Made by a program: the position numbers and the translations under genes
In this document: positions 5,543 through 6,197 of the stretch, one piece after another
Layout: every line of letters starts with the position of its first letter
Numbering within the stretch: the stretch's first letter is position 1
Notes under the pieces: generated by a model
The model's input: the letters and a program-made list of their open reading frames with translations, nothing else
Told to the model about the DNA's origin: nothing
The model's database searches: none
NCBI GenBank assembly: GCA_025359005.1
Contig: JANYHP010000216.1
Span: 1-6,197 of the forward strand
From: Hyphomicrobiaceae bacterium
GTDB taxonomy: Bacteria; Pseudomonadota; Alphaproteobacteria; Rhizobiales; Hyphomicrobiaceae
Direction: 5' to 3'
DNA: 6,197 nucleotides

Positions 5543-6197
5543 ATGTCAAACGCAACCACCGGCTCTGAAATGAACCCCTCGCGCGACGATTTCCTCGCGC
5601 TGCTGAACGAGAGCTTTGAGAAGGAAGACCACTACGAAGGCTCCGTCGTCAAAGGCAAGATCGTCGCCATCGAGAAGGACATCGCCGTCATCGACGTCGG
5701 CATGAAGATGGAAGGGCGCGTCGCGCTCAAGGAGTTTGCGGTCAACGGCCAGTCGGCTGATCTCAAGGTCGGCGACACGGTCGAGGTCTATCTCGAGCGC
5801 ACCGAGAACGCGATGGGCGAAGCGGTGCTCAGCCGCGACAAGGCACGCCGCGAAGAGAGCTGGATCAAGCTCGAAAAGCAGTTCAACGACAAGGAAACCG
5901 TCACCGGCACGATCTTCAACAAGGTCAAGGGCGGCTTCACGGTCGATCTCGACGGCGCCGTGGCGTTCCTGCCCGGCTCGCAGGTCGACGTCCGCCCCGT
6001 GCGCGACATCGGCCCGCTGATGCACTCGCCGCAGCCGTTCAAGATCCTGAAGATGGATCGTCGCCGCGGCAACATCGTCGTCTCGCGTCGCGAAATCCTC
6101 GAAGCGACCCGCGCCGAACAGCGCACCGAAATCGTCGCCCGTCTCGCCGAAGGCCAGATCACCGACGGCCTCGTCAAGAACATCACCGACTACGGTG
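5543..6197 (+). CDS. rpsA: 30S ribosomal protein S1, N-terminal part
   Basis: S1 binds mRNA on the 30S subunit and helps initiation on leaders that are structured or have weak Shine-Dalgarno sites. The window holds the first 218 residues of a protein usually of about 560-570 residues; the gene continues past the right edge. After a short N-terminal segment with NPSRDDFLALLNESF (11-25), the first S1 domain runs from about 33 to 98 (GSVVKGKIVAIEKDIAVIDVG, MEGRVALKEF). The second runs from about 120 to 183 (TGTIFNKVKGGFTVDLDG, AFLPGSQVD, NIVVSRR). The third begins near 207 (TDGLVKNITDYG). These are the two N-terminal domains known to contact the ribosome. The start ATG 5543 has AGGA at 5533-5536; a second in-frame ATG at 5570 is possible. 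The codons are strongly biased (GTC, CTC, AAG, GAC), as expected for a highly expressed gene. Confidence 0.96.
   Translation, partial: MSNATTGSEMNPSRDDFLALLNESFEKEDHYEGSVVKGKIVAIEKDIAVIDVGMKMEGRVALKEFAVNGQSADLKVGDTVEVYLERTENAMGEAVLSRDKARREESWIKLEKQFNDKETVTGTIFNKVKGGFTVDLDGAVAFLPGSQVDVRPVRDIGPLMHSPQPFKILKMDRRRGNIVVSRREILEATRAEQRTEIVARLAEGQITDGLVKNITDYG

Noticed and set aside
5546..6025. A minus-strand frame over the start of rpsA
   Set aside because: It is antisense to a clear S1 protein with strong codon bias, which explains the open frame.
1..6197. CRISPR array, toxin-antitoxin pair, defence system or phage structural genes
   Set aside because: No regularly spaced repeats were seen, and every coding region with support belongs to the IS, to core metabolism, or to the GlcG and PPK2 families.

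Overview
The window looks like chromosomal DNA from a high-GC alphaproteobacterium, most likely of the Rhizobiales (Hyphomicrobiales). The evidence is the cmk-rpsA pair, an alphaproteobacterial-type S1 protein, a class I PPK2, strongly GC-biased third codon positions, and a palindromic intergenic repeat of a kind I recall from Bradyrhizobium-like genomes. The genus cannot be fixed from the sequence alone.

Left part (1-2043), accessory and junction DNA. Bases 1-252 are less GC-rich and hold no gene I can defend. At 254-298 lies a precise copy of the 3' part of a tRNA-Gly(CCC), from the anticodon loop through the encoded CCA, without a normal 5' half. With core genes to its right, this is what the distal attachment site (attR) of an element integrated at a tRNA-Gly(CCC) gene would look like. 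Next comes an IS1380-family insertion sequence with an apparently intact transposase on the minus strand (500-1837). Its exact ends are not resolved. A 43-bp palindromic repeat (1973-2015) sits between the IS and the first core gene.

Middle part (2044-4558). rnhB (RNase HII) runs rightwards and overlaps by 8 bp, tail to tail, with a minus-strand gene for a secreted GlcG/HbpS-like (DUF336) protein. A 306-bp divergent intergenic region, with a strong hairpin in the glcG-like leader, separates the latter from a class I polyphosphate kinase 2 (ppk2) with an Ala/Pro/Lys-rich N-terminal extension.

Right part (4559-6197), nucleotide and translation genes. ppk2 is followed after 72 nt by cmk (CMP kinase), then by an unusually long 285-nt spacer or leader, then by rpsA (ribosomal protein S1), which runs off the window. 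In many alphaproteobacteria aroA precedes cmk. Here ppk2 takes that place, putting two nucleotide phosphotransferases side by side ahead of an essential translation gene.

I see no clear new multi-gene system. The observations most worth following are the tRNA-Gly attR-like junction, the structured leader ahead of rpsA, and the ppk2-cmk-rpsA arrangement.
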